Positions 47,789-58,414 of a DNA stretch of 64,000 bases are shown here, one piece after another. The notes below the pieces were generated by a model. It saw only the letters and a list, made by a program, of their open reading frames with translations. It did not search any database and was not told the DNA's origin. Made by a program: the position numbers and the translations under genes. This DNA comes from Endocalyx cinctus (Eukaryota > Ascomycota > Sordariomycetes > Amphisphaeriales > Apiosporaceae): NCBI GenBank assembly GCA_001600455.1, contig BCKC01000009.1, positions 1,364,001 to 1,428,000 of the forward strand, given 5' to 3'. Each line of letters begins with the position of its first letter. The stretch's first letter is position 1.

Positions 47789-48770
47789 TCAAACATTTTT
47801 GTCGAAGAGCTTAGTGATCGTTTTCGCGGACTAGTTCAAATAGATTAGACAGAATGTAAAACAATATACAGTCTCTAACGCCACATATATTAATAAGAGA
47901 ACACGATGCCCTGATGCACTTACGTCTATGAATTTTTCGAGCTCCTTATCCAGGTTCTCGAGGTCGTCCTTCCGCTTCTTGTTATCGGCGATCAGCTTCT
48001 GCTTGCGCTTGAGAAGCTCCATACGCTTCTGCTCGAGGGCTTCGCGTTCGCTCCGTTCGTGTTCTATTCGTGCCACCATAAGCGCGTTCTCGTCATCGTC
48101 GGCGTGTTCAGGTTTCAGCGCGAGGAACTCCTCAACTGGTATCAGCGGGAGCTGCTGGTATGTGTGGCTGCATTGAACCTCAATTAGCTTATGCGCCAAG
48201 TCGGTTGACGGCGTCCAATAAGAAAAGGAATCATAAAAGAGACGGGTTTGGAGCTCGTGTTCTCATCGTCACTTGACGAAGAAAAAGCAGATGTTAATAC
48301 CACCTGCATCCGAACGCGAATATGGCATTTATTTGTTCATCTGCCTCATAACATCGCTCTCCCAACTTGATGCAAATATCGGTGCTCAGATGGGTTGTGG
48401 GAACTAACTCATAAGATTCGCAGGCGGCTATCTCGCCTTGTAGATGTCGCTGCTCGTAATAAAGATTTTGGAGGTTGAGGTGTAGACGATCGACTTCTTG
48501 GCGGGCTTCGGAGGTTTGAGCCTTGGTCTGGCGGGCACCAAAGTGGGCGGCTCGATGAAGGCCGCGGAGCTGGGCGAGGTTGGTGATCAGTAGTTTCTGT
48601 TGCTTAGATATTTCCTGATGAGCTTCGGTAGATGGATGTTCGAAGGGACCGGCGGTTGCGATCTGGTCGACAAGCTTAAGTGCCTGTATACGAGCATCGG
48701 ATGACGCGTTGAGGACCATCTTCAGGTTCGGGTCCGTGACTATTTCGTCCACCATCATGGTATCCATCAT
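47789..48770 (-). CDS. THO complex subunit 5 (THOC5/FMIP) family protein
   Basis: THOC5-family proteins belong to THO/TREX, which couples transcription to mRNA export in the nucleus. Three exons, 48770-48409, 48167-47924 and 47830-47789, agree in phase and give 215 residues. The first junction rebuilds ACESYDHTYQQLPLIP, and the second gives EKFIDSAKTITKLFDKNV at the C-terminus. The conserved block runs LQNLYYEQRHLQGEIAACES, then PVEEFLALKPEH, and a long coiled coil ERSEREALEQKRMELLKRKQ. Length is that of the short fungal form, which lacks the metazoan C-terminal half. I take ATG 48770; an in-frame ATG at 48767 is equally usable. The last exon encodes only 13 residues and is missed by simple frame searches. 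It is divergent from the PAQR gene. Confidence 0.9.
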
Positions 48771-49867
48771 GTACAAATTAAGAGATAATACTATGGCCAG
48801 ATAACAGTTGATACGCTAATTATGGATCATTAATGAGTGTAGTGTCGCACGCGATAGCTGGAAGTGCCGCTGATGCGTATGATTGCAGAATAACTTCAAA
48901 TTATTGGAACCTTAAAATTACCTATACCGAATAAAGTCGGAGGGTCGGAATAGATCAGTTATCGATATGAAAACCCGCGTGCGTACTTATCGATAAAGTC
49001 TTAATTTAGGTTATGTCGGCTGGAAATGAGTTCCATCACCTGAGAAATCAATATCTTTTTTTAAGGTTGTGATTGGTAAATATTTATTATGTATTCACTG
49101 CACCGGACTTACGCATATGCAGTACTGGACCCTCCTACATAGTACATACCCTTCTAATGTACCTGTATTATAGGACCCTTTTTTGATTAATTAACCAGGA
49201 CCAGGGGATTTCTTACTATTTTTTGACCTTAGCCCATCAGCTTCTTATTTCAGTCCAAATCCTTCGTATACTTAAAGTATGCATTGAAAATGAACCCACG
49301 ATATAATAAAACTCTCGGATAGTCACTGTGGATCTTGTATCGATCAGTCAATAGTGCTTTGATGAACTAGTAATATTGTCAGCTTCAACTGAAGTTATCT
49401 CTTAGTCAACGTTTATCCCATTCAAGCCCGATCGATATCCTATTACCTACCTGGGTATTTTCTTACAAGACGTCGTATCGGTTTGTTGGGATAAATAATA
49501 TTGGATCTACACCACACATTACTTTTACCAGTCAGGACTCAGCCAGTCTCGGTCTGTCCTGTCTCTCAAGTTGAACCAATAGTTCTTCACTACGTACACA
49601 TGTGATAGCTCTGTACATATATTTCCAACTTTCAATTTTCTTTTTTTCAACTCATTAGATTGAGACTTGAAGGCATCTGATTAAGATTTTTTGTCTTATT
49701 CCCTAGATTGGTGCATATCTCTTCCTAAGCTCCATCTCCGTCTCCGTCTCCGCTTCCCTCAGGAATCCTACCCTCCAGACATCCGAGCTGCCAACAAATA
49801 ACGACTTGGACCAGTTAAAAAAAAATCTCTTTACCACTCTATCTTGTCTACTTTGATTTAGGTAGAA
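48771..49867. promoter_or_regulatory. Divergent promoter region THOC5-family / PAQR gene
   Basis: 1.1-kb AT-rich spacer between two divergent starts. Palindrome-family words occur weakly (CCTACCTGGGTA near 49446). No gene seen. Confidence 0.45.
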
Positions 49868-51502
49868 ATGACTTCGTCTACCACGATGGCGTTTGCTACC
49901 TCTTACGCATATAGATCCCATCAGGATGCTACCAGCTCCGCCACCGCTCCTAGAGAAACCGAAGCCAGACATCGTAATAGAAGACATTCTTCGTTCGCAT
50001 CTCGAAGACGGAAATCGATAGTGAATCAAATTATGGATAGTGAAGAGGGGTTGTTACTCAAGGTTGGTATTTCTGCGCAACGTCGCCTTTGCCACCTTCA
50101 AATAATGAAATGTCTGTTCTGACCGCCACAGGTTGATCTTTTTCTCACCGAGTTAGAGAGACGCTTGGAATCACTCGAGAACTACGGCGAACAAATCCAA
50201 CTTGATGCCAGTATATCGAAAGCCTTTAATACCCTGCAAGCCGTTAGAGAAAGATGTTCCCAAGTATCCGAGGAAGTCATTGGTGCTGGCCGGCGTCGGC
50301 TACACGTTATGGTAGAAACACTAGACACAAGATATCACGAGGCGCTTGCGACGGCCGAATCTATGAACGAGAAAGCCCGCGTGGGTGTAGAGTTACTCGA
50401 TAATATGCTTACTGACTTTGAAATGAGTGCTTTGAAGTTCCGGGATCAAGGATTTGCAAATGCTGCCGGAGCTGCTGAAAGTTTGATGGGTGGAGGCCGC
50501 CGTATCATGGATGGAGGAATCGAGCGCGCAAAGCACGCCGCCGAGTCGATCGAAGAACACATACAGCGTTCACTTCAGAGTGCAAGAGAAAACGGCCTTT
50601 TGAGATACGACGAGCTTCCGGTACCCTGGAGGATCAACCCCCATATTCTCAAAGGATACCGTTTCTCCGAGACGAAGATTGGCTGCGTCCGCTCCATGTT
50701 TAGCGTGTCGAACGAGATGATCAATATTTGGACTCACGCACTCGGTTTACTAGTTATCTTGTCCATCGCATTTTACTTCTACCCGACGTCGGCAAATTTC
50801 TCTTCCTACACAAATACCGACGTCTTCATTGCCGCCATCTTCTTTTTCGCCGCTTGCAAGTGCCTCGTCTGCAGCACGGTATGGCACACCATGAACTGCG
50901 TAGCCGATCAGACCCTGATGGAACGTTTTGCCTGCATTGATTACACCGGTATTTCTCTACTGATTGCTGCTTCTATCATGACAACGGAATATACCGCTTT
51001 CTACTGCGAACCGGTGAGCCGCTGGACATATATCACGGCAACCGCACTTCTGGGCATTGCTGGTACCATTCTTCCGTGGCACCCGAGATTCAATGGTCAA
51101 GATATGGCCTGGCTGAGAGTAGGCTTTTTCATCGGCCTCGGTGCCACCGGTTTCTTACCAGTCTTCCAAATCATTTTAACAAGGGGGCCGGAGTGGGCTT
51201 TCGAATTTTACACCGGATCAAACTTGGTCAAATCACTTTCGGTCTACGTCCTCGGCGCGTGTGTCTACGCCAGCAAGGTGCCAGAACGATGGTTTCCCGG
51301 CTCGTTCGACTACTTCGGTAACGCTCACAACTTATGGCATGTAAGTGAAATATAACCCATAATTACTATATTAATAATAAAACATAATTAACACAATACA
51401 TAGCTTGCTGTTCTCGGCGGTATCCTATATCACTACGTTGCTATGCAAGAATTCTTCTCCGGCGCCTTCCAGCGCGCTGAACAGGGTTGTCCGTCCTACT
51501 AA
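49868..51502 (+). CDS. PAQR/ADIPOR-like (IZH-type, haemolysin-III family) seven-span membrane protein
   Basis: Fungal IZH proteins are seven-pass membrane proteins linked to zinc and sterol homeostasis and related to adiponectin receptors. Exons 49868-50062, 50132-51340 and 51404-51502 all join in phase 0 and give 500 residues. The N-terminal ~225 residues are cytosolic-looking: a basic serine-rich start, then a helical region with glycine-rich pieces (AAGAAESLMGGGRRIMDGG). The PAQR core begins with DELPVPWRINPHILKGYR. Membrane spans follow: LGLLVILSIAFYFY, FIAAIFFFAACKCLVCSTVWH, ISLLIAASIMTTEYTAFYC and others. The zinc-site motifs S-T-V-W-H, D-Y-T-G-I and the late H-N-L-W-H plus Y-H-Y-V-A are in place. 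The last span lies in exon 3. The extended N-terminus fits the IZH3 class. It is convergent with the cysteine-rich gene. Confidence 0.92.
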
Positions 51503-51674
51503 TACCGGGAAAATCATTCGTTTAAACATCAGAATAGGGCAGTTCTAGACTACATAAGTCGTCTCGTTTTTTGTTGATTGGTGAATGATGCGATCCATGG
51601 TAATGGACCCAGAGTTTATAACGGGCGTCATTGTGACCCCCTTTCGTCTTTCGCTTTCCATGCTATGACTGAGT

Positions 51675-52690
51675 TCATAAGAGCACAGATACTAGAACTG
51701 GTGCTACTAGTATAAAAGCTGATCCGAACAGGGCCTCATATCTCCGTATGGCGATAGAGACTTGGACATACGGGGAAGCTGTGGTCGAACTGACCGCTGG
51801 CGTTAAGACGGCGTTTGTGGGTTCGCTGAAAGCAGTATTGATTATGCCGGTATTCATTACGTCGGTGTTTAGGACTTCGGTATTGACTGCGGCGGTCTCG
51901 GCTGCATTGGTGTTGACTATGTTGGCGTCGGCTTCGTCAGTTGTTTCGCATTTGCTCCCTATTGTGGTTGTTCCCACCACATTTACCGTTGGGGTGGCAT
52001 CAAGGTCTGGGCCTGCAGTAAAAGCTGAAAGGCGATCAAGGACAGCACTCGTGCCTACAGCTGCCGCCGTTGCATTTAAAGGTGCGGTAAGCTCCAAAGT
52101 TGATGGCGCATCTGGGGTTGCAGTCGGGTCTATGAATGGGGTCACGGCCGATGCTGCGATATTACTGGCTGGAGTAATTCCGATCGCAGGCATTGTTGTT
52201 GACGACCCAGTTGTCGTAGCAGACACCGCTGCAGCACTTGGAAGATCAAAACCTGCATTTTGGGCACATGTTGCCAGGTCCTCTCCCTATTTTTTTTTTT
52301 TTGTCTTGTCAGCGACTAGGCTCAGTTATCGTATTCACTGGGCAGTTTTTACCTCAAAACAACAATATCCAGGCACAGGGGCACAGTATCTGCCGGCTGG
52401 GCAAAAGCCGCTGTCACGTTGACAGCAGGTCTAGATTGCACATCGAGTTAGTCGTCGTTCATCGTTCCAAGATACCTGATGCTTACCTCGCCGACACTGG
52501 GGTTGTAGCAATAAGGACTGTTACCGCCGCCACACCGGGTCGATCCTTGTCCGTACACCTGCGCACATGTAGTGGCTTGTCTCTTGTAATAGGATCCGAA
52601 GACCGGTGCAAAGAGCTCTTGTCTAGTGGCGGAGACAAGCAGTCCGCAAACTGGAATCAGCAGGAGAGACGTAGGACGGAAGCACACCAT
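51675..52690 (-). CDS. Secreted cysteine-rich protein with Thr/Ala-rich stalk and likely GPI anchor
   Basis: Three exons (52690-52487, 52430-52353, 52286-51675; all phase 0) encode 297 residues. An N-terminal signal peptide (MVCFRPTSLLLIPVCGLLVS) is followed by a cysteine-rich domain spread over exons 1 and 2: CAQVYGQGSTRCGGG, YCYNPSVGETCCQRDSGFC and AGRYCAPVPGYCC. This cysteine spacing recurs in fungal secreted proteins of unknown function. After ATCAQNAGF comes a long Thr/Ala/Val-rich region with near-repeats of N-T-x-x-x (VNTEVLNTDVMNTGIINTA), probably O-glycosylated. A hydrophobic tail, ALFGSAFILVAPVLVSVLL, fits GPI attachment. ATG 52690 is preferred over an upstream in-frame ATG because it starts a signal peptide. 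It could be a surface or effector-like protein; function unknown. It is convergent with the PAQR gene, stops 172 bp apart. Confidence 0.85.
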
Positions 52691-54001
52691 ATTTCCTATG
52701 TGGGTTTTTGAGTTTTGAGTTACGAAATCGGAGTGGGAGAATGAAATATGGGAGGGATAAGTAATGTTAATGAGAGGAATATGTCTTCGGTCTTGCACGA
52801 GATGAAAGGAAGATGGGTATTTTGCATGAGTCTGGCGAATCACTTTAACATTGCATCACATCAACCAAATAGAATCTATATATTTATATATATACCTACA
52901 CACGACGATGGGATAGTTTCTATCCCGTCTCACACCACATCGTACCAACGTACTGTTTACCTTACTATCGCGTCACCTGAGTGGCAAAGGGATTGATCGA
53001 GAACAATAGTAGATCTATTGATCTGCTCTAGTGATATATAAAGCCAATATCAAGGCTTTCTACATGCCAAATGGTAAATAAACAACAGATACATTCCTAG
53101 AATTGTTCTTCGTTAAAAGCATTCTTCTATCTCCTCTATTATGTCTCCCTTTCTCTTTCGAGACCGGTGCCCATACAACAACGACATATTTCAATAATTT
53201 CGCCCAAGGGAGGGAAAAACAAATGGGGGAAGAGAGGGGATCAATATTTACATTTGCAAGCCCGGGTATTCATGCCGCTTCAACCATCATTATTAATCAA
53301 GTCGTTAGATGCATGAATAGAAAACGTTACTAGGGAGGAAATAGATTTCAAGAATGAACAAGGCGTATTAATGATAATATTATAGATTTTGAAACAGTCA
53401 CGATCCGGACTTGACCATTCTCCCCCCCCCACCGGATAGAAGTGACAAAACCCTCCCTTAAACCCAATCGATCACACCCCTTCTTTTACAAATCCGATGC
53501 TTTATTTAGTTCTTGTTTCAATGCTTTACCCCATTAAATTGTACAATAAGATATCTCGTATAAGAAGAGACTAAGAAAAAAAAATATACAAATAAAGAAA
53601 AAAAGATGACTCTTAGCACCCAGTATCATGGGAGAAAGTTTCATCCCCTTCCCCACAGTCCCCCCCTTTTTAAGGCCTTTTTATATTTTTATCTTTTTTA
53701 TAAAGTCATAAACGTCGTTTCATATGATACTTTTTTTTTAAAGAAAGAAAAGAAATGCCTTCGTAATCAATCATTCCCGTTGACGCCCCTGAAGACTTTG
53801 AAACCTCGCCAAACCTTCCCCCCCTTTTCGTTTTTTTTCCGTTCGTGAAATCTGAATTATCATATTCGTATCTCGTTCGGTTTTGCCGTAATTACAAAGA
53901 CATAAAACTTCCCCCGACCCCCACACCGTTTCTCGTATGATATTATGATATTTTCTCCATGCTTGTTTCGAAGATTCGTTTTCGATTCGACTCGGGGATG
54001 A
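52691..54001. other. 1.3-kb spacer
   Basis: Promoter of the cysteine-rich gene and the 3' flank of BUB2. A C run (CCCCCCCCC near 53422-53430) and several A/T runs are present. No gene seen. Confidence 0.45.
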
Positions 54002-55632
54002 TTATATGGAATGCGTAACGATCTCGGAATAAATATCGTCGGGGATCATCTTGATGATGGCGAGGGTGGTGCGCTTGATGATATCCGCTTGCAGGGGAGG
54101 AAAGGAGCGAAGTAGTTTTATAGGACTGTTCGATTATCATAATTTATTAGATCTTTCCGAGTTATTTGTATAATTGTTAAGAAAAGAGAAAAGAAGGGGA
54201 AAAAAAAAAACACAAACCTGACGGATAATAGAAGTTCGTTTCGCATCAGTATCAACTGAGCGACGATGCAGAGGATATTCAACTGCGGACCGTAGGCGAA
54301 GAGGAAATCCCACAGGCGTAAGACCTCGGGAAGTGGGGGAGTGCAAGCGCACAGGGTTAGTACCGAGGGGAAAGCGTAAATTTCCGCCGACAGGCTCTTG
54401 GCCGTCAGGAAGAGGCTGAGCTTGGGGTCGACGATGGCCAGCACCTTGTCGACCAGGGCGAGGCCTCGGTGGACGCCGTCCATGGCGCCCCGGATGTAGG
54501 CGGGGCAGTCCTTGGTGAGGAGGGAGTGGAAGGCGACGAAGGCCTCGGTTTCGCTTCTCGCGGCGTAGAGGAAGGGGGCGGCCAGGACGTTCATGCCCTG
54601 CACGTACATGCCAGGCTCGGAAATGTTGGCTTCGGAACCTTCCGTCGTCAGCGTCAGCGCGCGAGCGCGGCTCTTGGAGGCGGGCGAGGAGGCGGACCCA
54701 CCGTTCCAGAAGTCTGCTTGCGAGCTGCCTGGGCTCGAGTCAGCTGCCCCTAACGAGTGTCGGCTGCTCGCGGGCCTGCGCTCCTCGTTCAGGTCGTGAA
54801 GTCGCCAAGCCACGGCGTTGAGAAGGCGGATCAGGCTGGCCTCGCTGACGCGTCGACGGAAGAGAGGATCGGTAGTTAAGGTACGGAAGGTGTCATTGCG
54901 GATCTTGGAGTAGGCCGGGGACGCTCCCCTGTGTATGAGGGCCAGGTAATCATCCGTCGCCAGGATGGGCGCATCGAGCATGATGAGCCAGACGTATATT
55001 CGAGAAGCGGACTGCGTAGGCGATCACATGAGTAAGCAAAGTGAATAGACACGCATAAGAACAGAAGGTATAAGATAAGAAGACGTGTACGCTATAGTAA
55101 TGAAAAGGAGTGCGGGAGTACGTACCATGCCGTCACTGTCGGTCTTAATACCCTGGTCCAGCACTTTGAACCGCATACTCTCGAGAGCAGCGAGGACATC
55201 CCCTTCGGGAGGACCGTCCCTGATCAATCTGTCCAATGATATGGTATCCGCGATGACCGAAGAATTCCTAGTCAAGGCGGATCTCTTGGTTGCCAGGGAC
55301 ATGGGATTGGAGGAATTGAAGAGGACGGGAGGAGGGGGCGTCGCATCCGAGTTTGCTCGGTTTCTCTGCGGGGATCTCGTGAGAGAGTGGTGGCGAGTGG
55401 GGGAAACATTTCTTTCGTGCTGCCCGTACAACAAATCTCGACTTCGCTGCTGAGAAATTAGGGAAGGTGGATTGGCGGTGATTTTAGCGGAAGCGCCCAG
55501 GTTGTGGGCAGATTGTAACTTGCGCAAAGTCCTATGAGTTCGAGGGGAGGGCGGCGCATGTAACTCGGGTATAATAGGTGCAAATGTCGTAGTTGTAGCC
55601 GGAGCTATACTATCCCTCAGAGGATTTGACAT
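54002..55632 (-). CDS. BUB2: TBC-domain GTPase-activating protein BUB2 (Cdc16/ByrA type)
   Basis: BUB2 is the catalytic half of a two-component GAP that keeps the Tem1/Spg1 GTPase inactive at the spindle pole and restrains mitotic exit and septation. Exons 55632-55126, 55011-54218 and 54125-54002 agree in phase and give 474 residues. An N-terminal disordered region of about 155 residues precedes the TBC domain: SRIYVWLIMLDAPILATDDY, the arginine-finger motif IRNDTFR, and the glutamine finger in YVQGMN. A serine/alanine-rich insert of about 50 residues (around residues 240-290) lies between the two fingers. The domain continues LWDFLFAYGPQLNILCIVAQ and ends KLLRSFPPLQADIIKRTT. Both finger residues are intact. 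The last exon is too short to be seen as a free frame. Identification as BUB2 rests on the RIYVWLIMLD entry, the overall length and the C-terminal end. Confidence 0.88.
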
Positions 55633-55984
55633 GTTTCTTTTTTTTTTTTTGAGTTTTATTGTTTACTATTCTTTTCTTTCTTCTTCTTTTATCCGTTATC
55701 TTTTTAGCGTTTTTGGTTAAGTTCAATTTATTTAAATGTTATGACAATTTACAAGAAAAGTGGAAAGTATAATATCGTTATCGTCGTCATCATGATCTTT
55801 AACGTTAAATGCATGGTTAAAAAAGAAGAATATTACCCATGAACCTCGGGAGGTTGGGGGAAGATTGGTGGAGCGCGTTGGAGTCGCGTTAAGCTAAGCT
55901 CAGCTAAGTAAGTGCAGATATTTTACCAATCTACGGTAGCATATCTTACTTTGATAGGCCGATAGGTACAATCTTTTTATGCTT

Positions 55985-56060
55985 ATCTACTGCTTAACTT
56001 GTATATACCTACTACCTAGGCAGCTAGGTAGGTATTACCTAGTATATGTAGGTATTACCT
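55985..56060. repeat. GTAGGTACCTAC-family palindromic cluster
   Basis: Contains ACCTACTACCTAGGCAGCTA, GGTAGGTATTACCTAG and GTAGGTATTACCTAC (near-perfect palindrome). Same dispersed family as at 26.5, 36.8 and 57.0 kb. Confidence 0.72.
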
Positions 56061-57009
56061 ACAAGTATATTCCATATACCCTACAATACCGAGCTTTGGA
56101 GTAATTCACTTGGTATTTTTGAGGCTGTAAAATAAACTACATACACTAATTTAGTATTTAGTGTGCTGTGGTACCGTACTGTATAACGCCTGTGAATGAT
56201 ATTACAGACAATACTGAATACACAGTAGAGTTAAGAATAAGACAACGATAACGTGGTCCGTGCATTTATTAAATTGTAATTCTACGCGTAACAGTTTTTG
56301 AATCTATTCCGACTCAAAGAGATAGAAAGACAGAGACAGAGAGAAATGATCAGGTCCCGGTCAAAGCCAAGATATTCAAACGTATATCCTGGGCACTTAC
56401 GTATGATTTCTTAAGGTAACATATATGCTAGCATAAATTACTACCCAAAAATGTCACATATCGATGTTGCCATCTCTTGTTAAAGTCGCAACATCAACCT
56501 GGTAAACTGCTTGAATCCCAAGGCTCTCGTATCTAGATAAACCATGAACCAAGTCTCTTGGAAAACGTTTCATACAACATGCGGTGAGTGGGATTTTTTG
56601 TGTTACATTTAGAAATTGTCACGAGTAGCGCGGGTTTATTTAAATCAGAAAACAAAAAAAAAAAAACAAAAAAAATTCAAAACTTACGTGTTCAATTATA
56701 TCGACTTGGAATGAAAATGAGAAAGGAAAAAAGAGGAATCCAGATATTTCGTTACATTTTCAGTTGTCACTTGCCAAAATTGTCTCGTTGAGATAAAGAT
56801 TTTCCGAGTTTTTTCTTTGTGTTTGATATCAAGACTTGAGAGTGGAACTTGCTTATACGACGTCTACTCAATTGATAGGTTTCTTTCAAGTCTCCAACTC
56901 TAAGTGGTGGAAATGTCCATGGATACTTAAGTACAAGTAAGCTTAACTACGTAGGATGTATACTTGGTACTCGGTAGAGACCACGAGTATATGCGCAGTA
57001 CTTACTTAC

Positions 57010-57150
57010 ATTTACCTACATATAGGTACTTACCGAGGCTGCTAGGTGCTTACCTACCTATAGGTACCTATCGTAACTTATGTAATCATCAATTCTATAC
57101 CTGGCTGTCTTGTCTGTTACACCTACGTATACTTGTATACAAGTAGGTAA
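57010..57150. repeat. GTAGGTACCTAC-family palindromic cluster
   Basis: TTTACCTACATATAGGTACT, CTTACCTACCTATAGGTACC and GTATACTTGTATACAAGTAG occur within 140 bp; the last contains an almost perfect inverted repeat. Confidence 0.7.
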
Positions 57151-57907
57151 ACTTGCCAAGCCATGGCATCAACTTTAGCCTCGATCACACCATCGACCAC
57201 GTAGCTTCTTCATTGGTTGCCTTCACATTTTAGCCCTGTTTGAGCTCCTCCCCCTAATCTTCCTACTGTGCAAAGTCATTATTGGAAATGAAGACCATCG
57301 GCTTTTTAGTCTCGTAGAACAATGAAACTGCACCAAAATAAATATAAAAAAAGATATTACTGCGGAAAACCCACATGCTGACGTACCCTGATACATACCT
57401 ATAAACCAGGTAGGTAAAATGTATGTACAGTATATATCTATACCTTGATATCAAGTTATACTACATCATCATTAATCTCTTTATGAAAACTTTGATAATC
57501 TTGGAAGATCTCCAGGGCTATTTGTCTACTGTGCAACCGTAGCTGCATAGTCTAGGATAACATGGGTTCCCATGGGTTCCATCATATCCTCTTGCTCTTA
57601 CATATAGTTTTTTATCCAAATGGTATGGTTTCGATGGCGCAATCTGTCAACTGCCAATCCCATCCATCCTTGGCCAACCACCTGAGCTTCGTAGGAAAAT
57701 AATCCCACGTGGGTCTGCTTCTTTTATGAAGATGATTGTATACTCTGCATCGTTTCCCTATGTGACCCTTACGTATGTATATCCATCCCCCCTAAGTTCC
57801 GTTGATTTACGGTATACCTATTTCACCCTTCTTACCACCGCCGTGATCTATATCTTACATCCCTTTCCGAATCTCTGGATCCTCTAGATCGTTAAACTCT
57901 TCATTAT

Positions 57908-57923
57908 CCCCCCCCCCCCCCCC
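57908..57923. repeat. Homopolymer C16
   Basis: Sixteen consecutive C residues, the longest G/C homopolymer in the window and liable to sequencing length errors. Confidence 0.95.
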
Positions 57924-58414
57924 TTCCTAAGAACACCAGAAGAGAGGTCTAGATATATCGAATAATCCTTTAAGGTCTAGACACCATTCGTCGTAATTCA
58001 TCAACTCTCTAAGAACCGTCTTACGCAGCCGTGAGCCAGACCGGAGGCTTATTGCTTAGTTTTTCGTCTTATCCTTCTTAATTAATATATTTATCTAAAC
58101 TAATTCATCACGCTTCATGGATCTCTTAACCTCGAACTGATAAATCTCCTTGAAGCTAAGCTTCCTTAGCCCAGATCTTTGGGACATCATAAACGTTCGC
58201 TCACTCCGGGGGCTGATCACGTCAACGCTCTCCGCTTCCCATCCATCCAATCGGAGAGACTCTTGTCTCAAAAATCCAACTCTATATAATCCAGGCGCAC
58301 GAATTTATTCTTATCTTGTTATCTTGGCTTTGTAGTATCCCACTGCATATTTAAGACAATAGTCTTCCTTTCTTCTTGGCCGTACTCCGGAAAGGGTATT
58401 CCAACTCCTTCGCG

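Larger units (their letters stand above)
55633..58414. promoter_or_regulatory. 2.8-kb divergent intergenic region BUB2 / sulfate permease
   Basis: AT-rich. Two clusters of GTAGGTACCTAC-type words (55985-56060 and 57010-57150), a C16 run at 57908-57923, and CCATGGGTT directly repeated at 57563-57580. No gene recognised; frames of about 60-67 codons are noise. The sulfate-permease leader probably lies within the last few hundred bases. Confidence 0.5.

Noticed and set aside
48771..48776. Start of the THOC5-family gene two codons upstream
   Set aside because: That start would be TTG; the first ATG in frame is at 48770.
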